Assembly: GCA_964505785.1 (NCBI GenBank)
Contig: CAZDJZ010000004.1
Span: 1-64,000 of the forward strand
DNA: 64,000 nt
Direction: 5' to 3'
DNA from: CAYRTV01 sp964505785
Lineage (GTDB): Bacteria; Acidobacteriota; Aminicenantia; Aminicenantales; Aminicenantaceae
Position 1 is the first letter of the stretch. Every line of letters begins with the position of its first letter. The notes beneath the pieces are model-generated. The model had not been told where the DNA came from, searched no databases, and worked only from the letters and a program-made list of their open reading frames with translations. The position numbers and the translations under genes were made by a program. Of this stretch, positions 50,948 through 59,414 are shown one piece after another.

Positions 50948-52627
50948 ATGAAAAAAGCAATCATTTTTATCCTCGCTGTTTTGGTAACCGGGTGCCTGAC
51001 TTTTGCCGGGACCCAAAAAATCTACTGGGGTGATTCCGTGCCTGACAATTGGAGCGGTGACTGGCCCGACAAATACCTGACGATCCCGGAAAAGACGGAT
51101 TTCGAGCGGACTTCCTCAGCCATAGATATCCTGGAATTCATCAATGCCTGCCGCTGGAACAGCGAATACCTGCATGTTATCAACATGTATACCAGCCCCT
51201 TGGGCCGGAACTGTCCGGTGGTTGTATTGGCAAATCCGAGGGTAACAAATCCAAGGGAAGCCGCAGAATCCGGGAAGCCGGTCATCTACATTCAGGGTAA
51301 TATACATCCCTGGGAGGCGGAAGCCAAAGAAGCGACCCTCATGCTCATGCGGGAGATTCTTTTCGGACAAGGGACACATCTCCTGGATGATCTGATTATT
51401 ATGATTTGTCCAAACTTCAATGTGGACGGCAACGAAATTCTTAACCTGAACCAAGGGACCCCTCATGTCATCGGCCGGAACACCAATGCCGACGGCCTTA
51501 ACCTTAACCGCGACGCGGTTAAAGTCGAAACCGTCGAAGTCGAAGGACTTTACCGGTCGATATTGAACCGCTGGGATCCGGTATTGTTCTATGACGGCCA
51601 CGCCATGGGCCGGGTCCAGCACGGCTATGCCATGGGGTATGCCGCCTGCACGGTGCCGGCCGCCCACCCCAACCCGCGCAATTACGTGTTCGAACAATTA
51701 TTTCCGGAAGTCCGCGACTCCGTGCGCGAAAACTTCGGCCTGGAGATGTTCACCCACTGCGGTTTCGATCAGGGCTGGCCGCCAACGGAATGGTCGCACC
51801 TTGAAGGCTGGTGGTCCAATGAAGCAAAGTTTGTGGTCAACGCCTACGGCCTTAGAAACCGGATGAGCATCCTGGCTGAATCGCCCGGACATGAATCCTT
51901 TGAACGAAAAATATATGCCCATTATGCTTTCATCATGGAGATTCTGGAATACGCCGGCAAGCATGGACAGGAGATGCAGGACATCTGCCGCCGGGCGGAC
52001 CAGGAGGTAGTGGATAAGGTAAAGGCTGAAGCTGAAAGCGGACAGCTCAAAAATTTCCTGGCCGGGAAATATGAATCTTACGGAAAAGTCGATGTACTGG
52101 CGTATAAAGAACCCAATAATAAGTATTATGTTCCGGGAACAAGCGTCCGGGCAAAAATCGCCCCGCATATGCTGGAGCCCCCGGAGCTGGTTAAAGGACT
52201 GGAGTTTCTGACTAAACCTGTCGGCACGGATGAAGCTCCGATGCCGCGGGGCTATTTGATTCCGGAGGATATGGAATTCCTGGCAGAAAAGCTGCGCACC
52301 CATAATGTCAAGGTGGAAATCCTCGAACAGCCGGTCACAGTCATGGGCGAGGAATTCATCATCGAAGAAATCGGGAAGCTCCCGCCGTCCAGAATGATGG
52401 GCCCCATGGTCAAACTGGAGGGTGAATTTCAAAAGGCGCCGGGAAAGACATTTCCGGCCGGGACATTTCACGTGGACATGGCGCAGCCGCTGGCTAATCT
52501 GGCTTTTTATCTGCTGGAACCCCAGGCCGCCGACGGCTTTGTCGGGTGGGGTGTTTTTGATGATTTTCTTAAATCAGTCAGCGCCGGCGATGCGTACCCG
52601 GTTTTTAAATACTATAAGTTTCAGTGA
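50948..52627 (+). CDS. M14-family zinc carboxypeptidase-like lipoprotein
   Basis: A 559-residue protein starting 8 bases after AAAAGGAGA. The signal has a lipobox (LVTGC, C16), so it is probably lipid-anchored. The M14 fold covers about 65-345: zinc pair H120-X2-E123 (QGNIHPWEAEAKEATLMLMR), NFNVDGNE for substrate binding, a FYDGHAMGR loop with the third His candidate, and SPGHESFERK. The C-terminal 200 residues are a beta-rich domain (YYVPGTSVRAKIAPHMLEPP). It resembles the larger M14 protein at 36656-39430 in architecture but not closely in sequence. It probably trims peptides at the cell surface. Confidence 0.83.
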   Translation: MKKAIIFILAVLVTGCLTFAGTQKIYWGDSVPDNWSGDWPDKYLTIPEKTDFERTSSAIDILEFINACRWNSEYLHVINMYTSPLGRNCPVVVLANPRVTNPREAAESGKPVIYIQGNIHPWEAEAKEATLMLMREILFGQGTHLLDDLIIMICPNFNVDGNEILNLNQGTPHVIGRNTNADGLNLNRDAVKVETVEVEGLYRSILNRWDPVLFYDGHAMGRVQHGYAMGYAACTVPAAHPNPRNYVFEQLFPEVRDSVRENFGLEMFTHCGFDQGWPPTEWSHLEGWWSNEAKFVVNAYGLRNRMSILAESPGHESFERKIYAHYAFIMEILEYAGKHGQEMQDICRRADQEVVDKVKAEAESGQLKNFLAGKYESYGKVDVLAYKEPNNKYYVPGTSVRAKIAPHMLEPPELVKGLEFLTKPVGTDEAPMPRGYLIPEDMEFLAEKLRTHNVKVEILEQPVTVMGEEFIIEEIGKLPPSRMMGPMVKLEGEFQKAPGKTFPAGTFHVDMAQPLANLAFYLLEPQAADGFVGWGVFDDFLKSVSAGDAYPVFKYYKFQ

Positions 52628-52633
52628 GAGTCT

Positions 52634-52676
52634 AATGGGGTCTGACCCCATTCGGGGGTTTCGTGGTGCGACCCCA
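52634..52676. repeat. AATGGGGTC palindrome with flanking block, copy 1
   Basis: A perfect 9-bp-arm palindrome, AATGGGGTC-T-GACCCCATT (52634-52652), is followed by CGGGGGTTTCGTGGTGCGACC. The same 40 bases occur in reverse at 63281-63320. Such AATGGGGTC palindromes are often seen near REP-associated Y1 transposases; none is in the window. Its place between two convergent genes also fits a terminator. Confidence 0.7.
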
Positions 52677-52687
52677 TCGGGACGTTA

Positions 52688-53689
52688 TTATTCCAGCTCA
52701 ATAACCGTCTTCTCCCCGATCCGGCATTCGATGGATTTGGCCCAGGCATAGCGTTCGCCGTAGCCGTAATTAAGCAGAATATCAAAGGTCCCGGCGGGAC
52801 ATTCACATCCGGGGCCTTCAATGGAATATAATTCCAGGTCTTTATCTTCTTTGAGACCGATCTTACCGGCTGCGCCTTCCCGGTAAAAGTGGATCATATC
52901 AGGTCTGGAACCGCTTGCGCTCCGCACCTCGATTTCCGAACCGTGAATATTGACCGTTACATTGGTCCGAATACCTTCTTTTAGTTCGATGCCGTTCAGC
53001 CAGATTTCATAGCCGAATCCGGCGCAGCTTATATCCATTTCCAGAAAAAGATCATAGGTGCCGGGTGCGATTCTATGGGTCTGGTCATTGATGGACTCGG
53101 CCGGTTCGAGCCGCTGGGAATGGCTGCCGGGATTGTATATATGCGGATAGATGGTCGGGCCTCTTTCTCCGGCATATATCTCGGAAAAAGCGCTGTATGC
53201 GGCCAGACCGCCTTTGGCCTTCTCCTCTTCCGTGATATCGATGCTCACTTCATTGAAAACAGCCGAGACCGTGGTGGATTGAGCTTTTTCCACCTGGATA
53301 TTCGATATTTTGAAGCTGATTGTGCCCTTATTGCCTTTGAGCGGCAAAGTGCAGACGGCAGAATAGGTGCCGGGATCGATGTGATAAACGCCGGGTTGAC
53401 CCTCCAGGCATGCTGCTGGCTGCCCCTCCGAAGCCATCAGCTCAAAGGTATTCTCTCCAGCCAGCATATCCGCAACCGAATAGGCATTGAGCTTAAGCTC
53501 CGCCTGGTTTTCATTATCGAATTCCTCTGTCTGTTCAGAGATAAAAACAAAATTCCAGCCATTATCGGTCACGACCTCAATGCCGTTTTCCAAAGCATAA
53601 TGATAATCAGATATGCTTTGGGCGGCTGTGTTTACGACGAAGAATAATGTGAAACATAATAAAACAAAAATTAAACGTATACATCTCAT
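52688..53689 (-). CDS. secreted protein with repeated beta-sandwich units, unknown function
   Basis: A 333-residue exported protein (signal LIFVLLCFTLFFVVNTAAQS). Three units share a GTY or GTFD turn (HIDPGTYSAVCTLPLKG, RIAPGTYDLFLEMDIS, ECPAGTFDILLNYGYG), each followed by a segment with K/R-TTV-like or TNVTVNIHG and a V.IE strand, in the style of PEGA/carboxypeptidase-regulatory folds. A few paired Cys are present. No catalytic site is visible and the family is not recognised. AGGAGAGGTTC lies before the ATG. It is convergent with the M14 gene across an AATGGGGTC palindrome. Confidence 0.6.
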   Translation of the reverse strand: MRCIRLIFVLLCFTLFFVVNTAAQSISDYHYALENGIEVVTDNGWNFVFISEQTEEFDNENQAELKLNAYSVADMLAGENTFELMASEGQPAACLEGQPGVYHIDPGTYSAVCTLPLKGNKGTISFKISNIQVEKAQSTTVSAVFNEVSIDITEEEKAKGGLAAYSAFSEIYAGERGPTIYPHIYNPGSHSQRLEPAESINDQTHRIAPGTYDLFLEMDISCAGFGYEIWLNGIELKEGIRTNVTVNIHGSEIEVRSASGSRPDMIHFYREGAAGKIGLKEDKDLELYSIEGPGCECPAGTFDILLNYGYGERYAWAKSIECRIGEKTVIELE

Positions 53690-53782
53690 GAACCTCTCCT
53701 TTCGTGCTTATTTCACCATAACGCATATAGGGAGTGATTTCAAATAATGAAATTCAGATAGTTCTCGCGGTTGACGACTTGG

Positions 53783-53945
53783 GATTCTTCGGGCTTCTGC
53801 AAAGCCCTCAGAATGACAGACGTCTGTCATTCCCGGAGCGAAACGGCGGGAATCCTGGACGGCGCTGGCATGAGGAGACAATTGTGCTTCATCAGGCGAA
53901 GCAGTCTAAGATCCTCACGGCCTGCTTCGCAGGTCTCAGGATGAT
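53783..53945. repeat. TGTCAT-family repeat unit and partial arm
   Basis: A right arm GGGATTCTTCGGGCTTCTGC to CCTCAGAATGACAG is followed at 53826 by a full unit, TGTCATTCCCGGAGCGAAAC to TAAGATCCTCACGGCCTGCT and CTCAGGATGATA, ending at about 53945. The remaining 70 bases before the DUF6506-like gene show a GAGGAGG ribosome site only. Confidence 0.7.
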
Positions 53946-54019
53946 ATACGAAAAGAAAAGTTTCCCTTGTTTATCGCAACAAAATTAGGCATATTAGAGA
54001 CAACGATGAGGAGGTCATT

Positions 54020-54346
54020 ATGCCGTTTACAACGCTATTTATCGCCCATGCTCCGGATGCAGACTACACCAAACACCGGAGCACGATTGAGACAGGGAAA
54101 TATAAGCTTTTCACCGTAATCGTGAAAAGCCAGAAAGAGGCCTTGGAAGTCGCTAAAGACTTCTATAAAAAGGAAGGCATCGAGTCAATTCTGCTCTGCC
54201 CGGGTTTCACCCACTCGGATATCGCGGAGATGTTCCAGGCGCTCGACGGCCGGGTATCCATCAATGTCGCCCGGGGCGACGGACCCAGCAGCCGCATCGC
54301 CATGGAGGCCATGCAGAGAGCGGATTTTATTAAATTCGGCGAATGA
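54020..54346 (+). CDS. DUF6506-like protein
   Basis: A 108-residue cytoplasmic alpha/beta protein: TLFIAHAPDADYTKHRSTIE, then KLFTVIVKSQKEALEVAKDF, ILLCPGFTHSDIAEMFQAL and RVSINVARGDGPSSR. The layout (short beta strand, DPE/DADxxKHR start, FTVxVxxxxEAxEVA helix, CPGFxHxxIA) fits DUF6506, small proteins of unknown role. GAGGAGG is placed 7 bases before the ATG. The 'LCPGF.H' block could bind a ligand or metal. It is monocistronic as far as can be seen. Confidence 0.65.
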   Translation: MPFTTLFIAHAPDADYTKHRSTIETGKYKLFTVIVKSQKEALEVAKDFYKKEGIESILLCPGFTHSDIAEMFQALDGRVSINVARGDGPSSRIAMEAMQRADFIKFGE

Positions 54347-54434
54347 ATGACTCCCATGTCATCCTCAGGATAATAATGTATTATGCTTTTATTAAATGAT
54401 ATATAATATTCAGTACTTAAGGAGAACTTTTATT

Positions 54435-56360
54435 ATGAAAACCAAAGGATTTGCTGTTGTTTCAATCATAATCATTTGCAGCTTGATAGCCGCCGGGATG
54501 GTTTCATCACCTTTTCAGCCGGCGCAGGCCCAGGACAATGTTCTCGAACGGCTTGAAAAAATCGCCGTCATCGAGCAGAAAGTCATGATGCCGATGCGCG
54601 ACGGAGTGCGGCTGTCTACGGATATCTACAGGCCGAAAACCGATGAACCGGTCCCGGTCATTCTGTCCAAAACCCCTTATAACTTCAATCCCTGGGGAGA
54701 CGGTGAGCTCAATATCCGTTCTTACGGGCGCGCGCTTGAATACGTCAGCCGCGGTTATGCCTATGTGGTTCAAAACGAGCGCGGGCGGTATTATTCGGAG
54801 GGGGAATGGAGGATCTTGGGCGCGCCCACAACCGACGGCTATGATGCCATCGAGTGGCTGGCCGAACAGCCCTGGTCAAATGGCAAAGTGGGTCTTATCG
54901 GATGCTCCTCATCAGCCGAATGGCAGATGGCGGTGGCGGCTCTAGACCCGCCCGGGCTGGCGGCGATTGTGCCCATGGGATTCGGCGCCGGTATCGGCAA
55001 AGTGGGCGAATACTATGAGCAGGGCAATTTCTACCGGGGCGGTGTCCATCAGATGCTGATGACCGCCTGGATGTATGATTACGGCTTCATCCAAGCGGCG
55101 GCCCACCGGCCGGTCTTTCCAGCGGACATGACCCGGGAAGAGCGGGTTAAAGTAGCGAAATATTATGATCTGGCCGCAGAAATCCCGGAAGTGGAATGGT
55201 CGGACGCCCTTTGGCATTTGCCGCTGGCGGATATTGTAAAAAAGCAAGGCGGTCCGGACAGCATCTATGATGATATGATCCGCCGCAAACCCAATGACCC
55301 GGACTGGTATACCGGCGGCCTGTTCCATGAAGACATGTCACCCGGTTTCGGAGCCCCGGCCTTATGGTTTATCTCCTGGTATGATATCTCAATAAGTCCC
55401 AACCTGGCCTTGGTCAATCATGTGCGCGCCAATGCCGAAGATCCGGACGTGGCGAATAATCAATTTACGGTCATTTCTCCGGTCCTGCACTGCGGTTTCA
55501 GCCGGGGCGGCAAGGATATCATGGTCGGTGAACGGCTTATGAAGGATGCCGGATTTCATACCAATACGCTTGTCAACAGATGGTTCGACTTCTGGCTTAA
55601 GGGAAAAGACAATGACGTCGCCGAAGAAACACCCAAAGTCCAGTACTTCACTATGGGCATTAATGAATGGCGCTCATCCGCGGCCTGGCCTCCGGAAAAC
55701 GCCGAGATGGTCACCTTTTATCTTGACAGCGAAGGGGAAGCCAACAGTGTATTCGGCGACGGGCTTCTGACTAGGGACAAGCCAGGGGCGAAAGACAAGC
55801 CGGATGCCTTTACTTATGATCCCCACTATCCCGTGCCCATGAACGGCGGCGGCTTCTGCTGTCTGGGCAGCAAGTATGAAGCCGGCGCTTTTGACCAGCG
55901 CCAAATCGAAGCCCGTGATGATGTTCTGGTTTACTCGACCGAACCGCTCAAAGAAGGGATTGAGGTCACAGGGCCGGTGGAAATAACACTGTACGTCTCA
56001 TCGGATGCGAAGGACACGGATTTTACTGTCAAGCTGGTGGATGTCTACCCAGACGGCACAGCTTATAATATTTGCGACACCATCCAGCGCGTCCGCTACC
56101 GCGAAGGCTATGACAAAGAGGTCTTTATGGAAGAAGGCGTGGTCTACAAGGTCCCGGTCAGCACCATGAACACCAGTAATTATTTCGCTCCCGGCCACCA
56201 AATCCGCATTGAAGTCTCAAGCAGCAATTTCCCCCGCTACGCACGCAATCTCAACACCGGCGGCGACAACACCACAGAGACGCATGCCGTCAAAGCCCAT
56301 AACAAAGTCTATCATTCCAGTACGTACCCCTCACAGATCCGGGTGTCGGTCGTAAAATAA
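54435..56360 (+). CDS. CocE/NonD-family hydrolase (S15-type), exported
   Basis: The start at 54435 follows AAGGAG (10 bases) and yields a 641-residue protein with signal peptide ending near AQAQ. The alpha/beta-hydrolase domain (about 35-420) begins with the family's EQKVMMPMRDGVRLSTDIYR and contains the nucleophile S158 in GLIGCSSSAEW, where G-C-S replaces the common G-x-S-Y. The C-terminal jelly-roll (about 430-640) has GPVEITLYVSSDAKDTDFTV, VYPDGTAYNICDTIQRVRYR and IRIEVSSSNFPRYARNLNTG, typical of X-Pro dipeptidyl peptidase and cocaine esterase relatives. It hydrolyses esters, amides or Pro-containing peptides; substrate unknown. It probably acts outside the cytoplasm. Confidence 0.85.
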   Translation: MKTKGFAVVSIIIICSLIAAGMVSSPFQPAQAQDNVLERLEKIAVIEQKVMMPMRDGVRLSTDIYRPKTDEPVPVILSKTPYNFNPWGDGELNIRSYGRALEYVSRGYAYVVQNERGRYYSEGEWRILGAPTTDGYDAIEWLAEQPWSNGKVGLIGCSSSAEWQMAVAALDPPGLAAIVPMGFGAGIGKVGEYYEQGNFYRGGVHQMLMTAWMYDYGFIQAAAHRPVFPADMTREERVKVAKYYDLAAEIPEVEWSDALWHLPLADIVKKQGGPDSIYDDMIRRKPNDPDWYTGGLFHEDMSPGFGAPALWFISWYDISISPNLALVNHVRANAEDPDVANNQFTVISPVLHCGFSRGGKDIMVGERLMKDAGFHTNTLVNRWFDFWLKGKDNDVAEETPKVQYFTMGINEWRSSAAWPPENAEMVTFYLDSEGEANSVFGDGLLTRDKPGAKDKPDAFTYDPHYPVPMNGGGFCCLGSKYEAGAFDQRQIEARDDVLVYSTEPLKEGIEVTGPVEITLYVSSDAKDTDFTVKLVDVYPDGTAYNICDTIQRVRYREGYDKEVFMEEGVVYKVPVSTMNTSNYFAPGHQIRIEVSSSNFPRYARNLNTGGDNTTETHAVKAHNKVYHSSTYPSQIRVSVVK

Positions 56361-56412
56361 AATCCAGCCCGCGACCTGGCTGACTTCTTCGATGCTGCGG
56401 GGCAATTTTTTT

Positions 56413-56430
56413 ATGAATAGTTCAGGCTAA
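56413..56430. mobile_element. solo IS1380-like terminal repeat
   Basis: ATGAATAGTTCAGG followed by CTAA, one base different from the right end at 46699-46712 and with the complement of its TTAG flank. Just before it (56360-56405, minus strand) a short reading LPRSIEEVSQVAGW resembles the end of an M24-type protein but is too short to call. Confidence 0.4.
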
Positions 56431-56436
56431 GTGATT

Positions 56437-57561
56437 TCAAATGATGAAATTCAGGTAGTTTTCCCGGTTGATGACCTGAAACTCAGCTTTGGGATAAGCT
56501 TCTTTGAACGACTTGGGGGCACGGGTCTTTCCCTGCCATTTAAACTCATAGGCAAAAAGCCGGCCTTCCCTTTCTTCCAGGTAATCGATTTCCTTTTGCT
56601 GCCAGGTCCGCCAAAAATAGGAATTGGCGGGAATTTCCTGATAGGATAATTTTTTTAATCTTTCAATGATTAAAAAATTTTCCCATAGCTTCCCGAGGTC
56701 ATTGCGCAGCTCAAGCGGATTCAAATTGGCAATTAATGAATTCCTGATGCCGGTATCGAAGAAATAATATTTTGATTTTTTGCTTATTTCGTTACGGAGA
56801 TTTCGGCTGTAACCTCTCAGTGTGAATAAAACAAAATTCTTTTCCAGCAGATCAATGTAGCGTGAAACCGTTTTATAATCGATTCCCAGTTTCTGCCCTA
56901 TTTCATTTAAAGAGACTTGGCTTCCTATTTGAAAAGCAAGAAGCCGTAATAAATCAACGAGGATCTTTGAGCTCTTTACTCTGTCCAGCGCCAATATATC
57001 CTTCAATAAGTAAGACGATGTAATTTCATTCAGAATTCTTGTTTTAGCCTTTTTTTCCTCTGTCGCAGTGACTTCAGGATATGTGCCGTAAATAAGATAA
57101 TTCTCCAGATTTATGCGCAGCTCAAAAGGATTATACAGCTTTTGGAGTTCCATTTGCGACACCGGGTATAGAGTTAAAGTGATTTTCCTTCCTGTAAGCG
57201 GCTCTCCGATTTGTCCCGCCAAATCAAAAGATGACGAACCAGTCGCTATGACATGAATCCCTGGAATCTGATCAACTATGATTTTAAGCCCGCTGCCCAC
57301 AGCCGGGATCTTCTGGGCTTCATCAATAGCAAGCAGCTCATACCCGGATGCATAATCTTTGATTTTTTGGAAATCCTGGGACTCAATAATTTCTCTTATG
57401 CGGATGTCTTCCCCAAAATCTATCCGGTATTTCAGCTCAGTTCTATCTAAATAGTCATTCAAGAGTGTTGTTTTGCCTACCTGGCGGGGTCCATAAAGAA
57501 CCAGCACCTTATTCGGTTTCAGATATGAATCCAAATTGCTGTAAAACCTGGGGATTTTCAT
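56437..57561 (-). CDS. AAA_14/DUF4143 ATPase
   Basis: A 374-residue ATPase starting at the ATG at 57561. N-terminal AAA_14 domain: Walker A LYGPRQVGKTTLL (G24, K30, T31), Walker B LLAIDEAQKI, sensor HVIATGSSSF, and LTGRKITLTLYPVSQME. The C-terminal DUF4143 part has a winged helix (LNEIGQKLGIDYKTVSRYID) and a nuclease-like end (KYYFFDTGIRNSLI, WRTWQQKEIDYLEE, FAYEFKW) with the acidic D/E..K pattern of PD-(D/E)XK enzymes. These proteins are widespread in anaerobes and archaea, and their role is unsettled. The gene is AT-rich compared with neighbours and sits between remnants of an IS end and an M24 peptidase. No ribosome site is visible, and the promoter position implies a leaderless transcript. 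Confidence 0.85.
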   Translation of the reverse strand: MKIPRFYSNLDSYLKPNKVLVLYGPRQVGKTTLLNDYLDRTELKYRIDFGEDIRIREIIESQDFQKIKDYASGYELLAIDEAQKIPAVGSGLKIIVDQIPGIHVIATGSSSFDLAGQIGEPLTGRKITLTLYPVSQMELQKLYNPFELRINLENYLIYGTYPEVTATEEKKAKTRILNEITSSYLLKDILALDRVKSSKILVDLLRLLAFQIGSQVSLNEIGQKLGIDYKTVSRYIDLLEKNFVLFTLRGYSRNLRNEISKKSKYYFFDTGIRNSLIANLNPLELRNDLGKLWENFLIIERLKKLSYQEIPANSYFWRTWQQKEIDYLEEREGRLFAYEFKWQGKTRAPKSFKEAYPKAEFQVINRENYLNFII

Positions 57562-57568
57562 TAAAAGA

Positions 57569-57597
57569 AAAATACCATAATCCTGTTTATTTGTCAA
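57569..57597 (-). promoter_or_regulatory. promoter of the AAA_14 gene, probably leaderless
   Basis: Minus strand: perfect TTGACA (57592-57597), 17 bases, TATTTT (57569-57574). Transcription would start about 7 bases further, within a base or two of the ATG at 57561, and there is no Shine-Dalgarno sequence. Confidence 0.5.
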
Positions 57598-57602
57598 TTT
57601 TC

Positions 57603-57656
57603 AGGATTGCTAATCCTTAAAATAACATTATTTTTAGGAATGAGTCAATCCCTAAA
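57603..57656. promoter_or_regulatory. two palindromes upstream of the AAA_14 promoter
   Basis: AGGATT-GCT-AATCCT (57603-57617) lies 5 bases beyond the -35 box, and TTTAGG...CCTAAA with a 12-base centre lies at 57633-57656. Both are candidate regulator sites; a related AGGATT occurs inside the promoter spacer. Confidence 0.4.
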
Positions 57657-57690
57657 CACGCATTTTGGGGCCCAAAACGGCTCTTTAAGA

Positions 57691-57888
57691 TTACGGCCGC
57701 TGCTTAAGCCGGTCTAAAATCTGAAGCATGCATTCTTTCTGCATAAATTCTTCGACTTCCTCGATGCTGCGGGAAAGGCCTTCCGTCAGGTTGATGTAAC
57801 CGGTTCCGGTGATGGCTATGGTATCCTCCAGCCGGAGGCTGATCTCCTCTTCGAGATGGATGTATTTCATGATAAAATGGTCATGGTT
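57691..57888 (-). pseudogene. M24-type aminopeptidase, C-terminal remnant
   Basis: The minus strand reads HDHFIMKYIHLEEEI, then SLRLEDTIAITGTGYINLTE, then GLSRSIEEVEEFMQKE and a stop at 57691-57693. The pattern (an acidic IRLED, TxTGxxNLT, then PR/SRSIEEVE) is the end of the pita-bread domain of Xaa-Pro aminopeptidases. In family members some 400 residues precede; here the frame ends in an unrelated junction near 57890. An ATG at 57870 would give a 59-residue protein, but it has no ribosome site. Confidence 0.55.
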
Positions 57889-57938
57889 CCAGGCAGTACA
57901 AAACTAAACACAATGAATTTAAGGAGGAGGAAAATCAC

Positions 57939-58445
57939 ATGAGTCAGAAAGTTCTAGTCACTTACGCATCCAAACACGGAGCTACAGCGGAAATAGCGGA
58001 AAAAATCGGAGCTGTGCTCAAAGAAAAAGGATTAGAAACTGATGTCCTCCCTGTCAACGATGTTTCCGGCCCGGCCTCTTATTCGGCGGTGGTGCTGGGG
58101 AGCGCGGTGTATGTCGGAGGTTGGCGTAAAGAGGCCGCCAAATTTCTGAAGGGCAATGAAGATATTCTTAAGGAAAAGCCGTTTTGGATTTTTTCCAGCG
58201 GTCCGACCGGAGAAGGAGATGCGGCGGAATTGATGCAGGGCTGGGACTTTCCCAAAAAACTGCTGCCGGTTATCGACAGAATCAATCCAAAAGGAAGAGC
58301 TGTTTTCCATGGAGACCTGAATCCACAAAAACTCAGTTCCATGGAAAAATGGATGACCAAGAAAGTCAAAGCCCCTATTGGGGACTTCCGCGATTGGGAT
58401 GCCATAACCGCCTGGGCATCCGACATCGCAGCTGCGCTTAAATAA
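57939..58445 (+). CDS. flavodoxin-domain protein (HemG/protoporphyrinogen-oxidase-like)
   Basis: A 168-residue flavodoxin-like protein: FMN phosphate loop VTYASKHGATAEIAEKIG, the second loop WIFSSGPTGEG, and VLGSAVYVGGW between them. This is closest in layout to the HemG-like 'flavodoxin domain' family, with the short helix-rich C-terminus AWASDIAAAL. It probably carries FMN and shuttles electrons; a true protoporphyrinogen oxidase activity cannot be asserted. AAGGAGGAGG is 9 bases upstream of the ATG, the strongest ribosome site in the window. The DsbD-N-like gene follows from its own promoter 97 bases downstream. Confidence 0.8.
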   Translation: MSQKVLVTYASKHGATAEIAEKIGAVLKEKGLETDVLPVNDVSGPASYSAVVLGSAVYVGGWRKEAAKFLKGNEDILKEKPFWIFSSGPTGEGDAAELMQGWDFPKKLLPVIDRINPKGRAVFHGDLNPQKLSSMEKWMTKKVKAPIGDFRDWDAITAWASDIAAALK

Positions 58446-58490
58446 CACAACTCACTTTATAAAAATTCATTGTAAAGTCTAACCTGCATA

Positions 58491-58520
58491 TTTACTTACC
58501 CTATATAATTAGTATATAAT
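58491..58520 (+). promoter_or_regulatory. promoter of the DsbD-N/redoxin operon
   Basis: TTTACT (58491-58496), 18 bases, then a perfect TATAAT (58515-58520). The gene begins at 58542. The short leader contains TCCCG...CGGGA, a small hairpin next to the start codon that might affect translation. Confidence 0.5.
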
Positions 58521-58541
58521 ATCCCGGACGGAATCGGGATA

Positions 58542-59402
58542 ATGAAAAATCAACGGAAATATTTTATAGCTTTTGCGCTTCTTACATCGGTCCTCTTCTT
58601 TCTTTGCTGTACCGGCCCCGGTTTTTGCCGGCTTTCGAGCCAGGAAGAAGAACCGCCTGTTCAAGCCCGCCTGCTTGTATTCGATTCCGATTTTTCATCA
58701 TCCATAAAAGCGGGCCTTTACTTTGACATCATACCGGATTGGCACCTCTACTGGATCAATCCCGGTGATTCAGGCATGCCGCCGGAAATCACATGGGATC
58801 TTCCAGACGGCTTTAAAGCAGGAGACATGATTTTCCCTGTACCGGAAAAATTTATTAAATCCGGGCAGGTGACATATGGATTCACAGGAGAGCTGCTTCT
58901 TCTCTGTGAAATAGAAACCCCCGAGGATTTTTATTCTGAAGCGGAAAAATCATTACATATTAAAGCCATGATAGACTGGATGGTCTGCCGGGAAAGCTGT
59001 GCTTTAGGCCGTTCGGAAGTTTCCGCGACCCTTTCAGAAATAAGCCCTGATGATATAGAAACGGCAAAGGCCGTCAAACAGAAATATTCAGGAGCCTATC
59101 CTCAGTCAACCGATGAATTGGACGTATCTATTCATGATATCAGGCTTCAGAATGACAGGGGCGATCTGATTATAAAAATTTCCCTTAAGGGAGAAGCTAT
59201 ATCTCAAATTAAGGAATTTTATCCTTACCCCTTAGCTGATTATGTTATCAAGCAGAACAAAACCGGTTTTACCGGAGAAAAAATCCATCTGGAGCTTACG
59301 CCATCCGGCAAAAACTCCGTGCTTTCAGAAATACGAGGCCTGCTGATTACAGGGCCTTCAGGCTATGAAATTTCGATACCTATATCGAAAAATTATCAAT
59401 AG
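58542..59402 (+). CDS. DsbD N-terminal-domain-like exported protein
   Basis: A 286-residue protein with a signal (FIAFALLTSVLFFLCC; possible lipobox). The body matches the DsbD-alpha/ScsB N-terminal domain: AGLYFDIIPDWHLYWINPGD, then GEITWDLPDGFKA-like (PPEITWDLPDGF), TYGFTGELLLLCEI and the redox block KAMIDWMVCRESCALG with C149 and C153. In DsbD this domain passes electrons from the membrane part to periplasmic thiols. Here the transmembrane beta and thioredoxin gamma parts are absent from the chain. The next gene, 12 bases on, encodes a redoxin, so both probably act in one extracytoplasmic thiol or peroxide pathway. Confidence 0.75.
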   Translation: MKNQRKYFIAFALLTSVLFFLCCTGPGFCRLSSQEEEPPVQARLLVFDSDFSSSIKAGLYFDIIPDWHLYWINPGDSGMPPEITWDLPDGFKAGDMIFPVPEKFIKSGQVTYGFTGELLLLCEIETPEDFYSEAEKSLHIKAMIDWMVCRESCALGRSEVSATLSEISPDDIETAKAVKQKYSGAYPQSTDELDVSIHDIRLQNDRGDLIIKISLKGEAISQIKEFYPYPLADYVIKQNKTGFTGEKIHLELTPSGKNSVLSEIRGLLITGPSGYEISIPISKNYQ

Positions 59403-59414
59403 AGGAGATTGACT

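Noticed and set aside
51116..52471. Minus-strand frames opposite the M14 lipoprotein gene
   Set aside because: Antisense shadows; the plus strand has the HxxE motif and lipobox.
56360..56405. Second M24 peptidase tail (LPRSIEEVSQVAGW) before the IS1380-like end
   Set aside because: Only about 14 residues resemble the family; too short to call a remnant.
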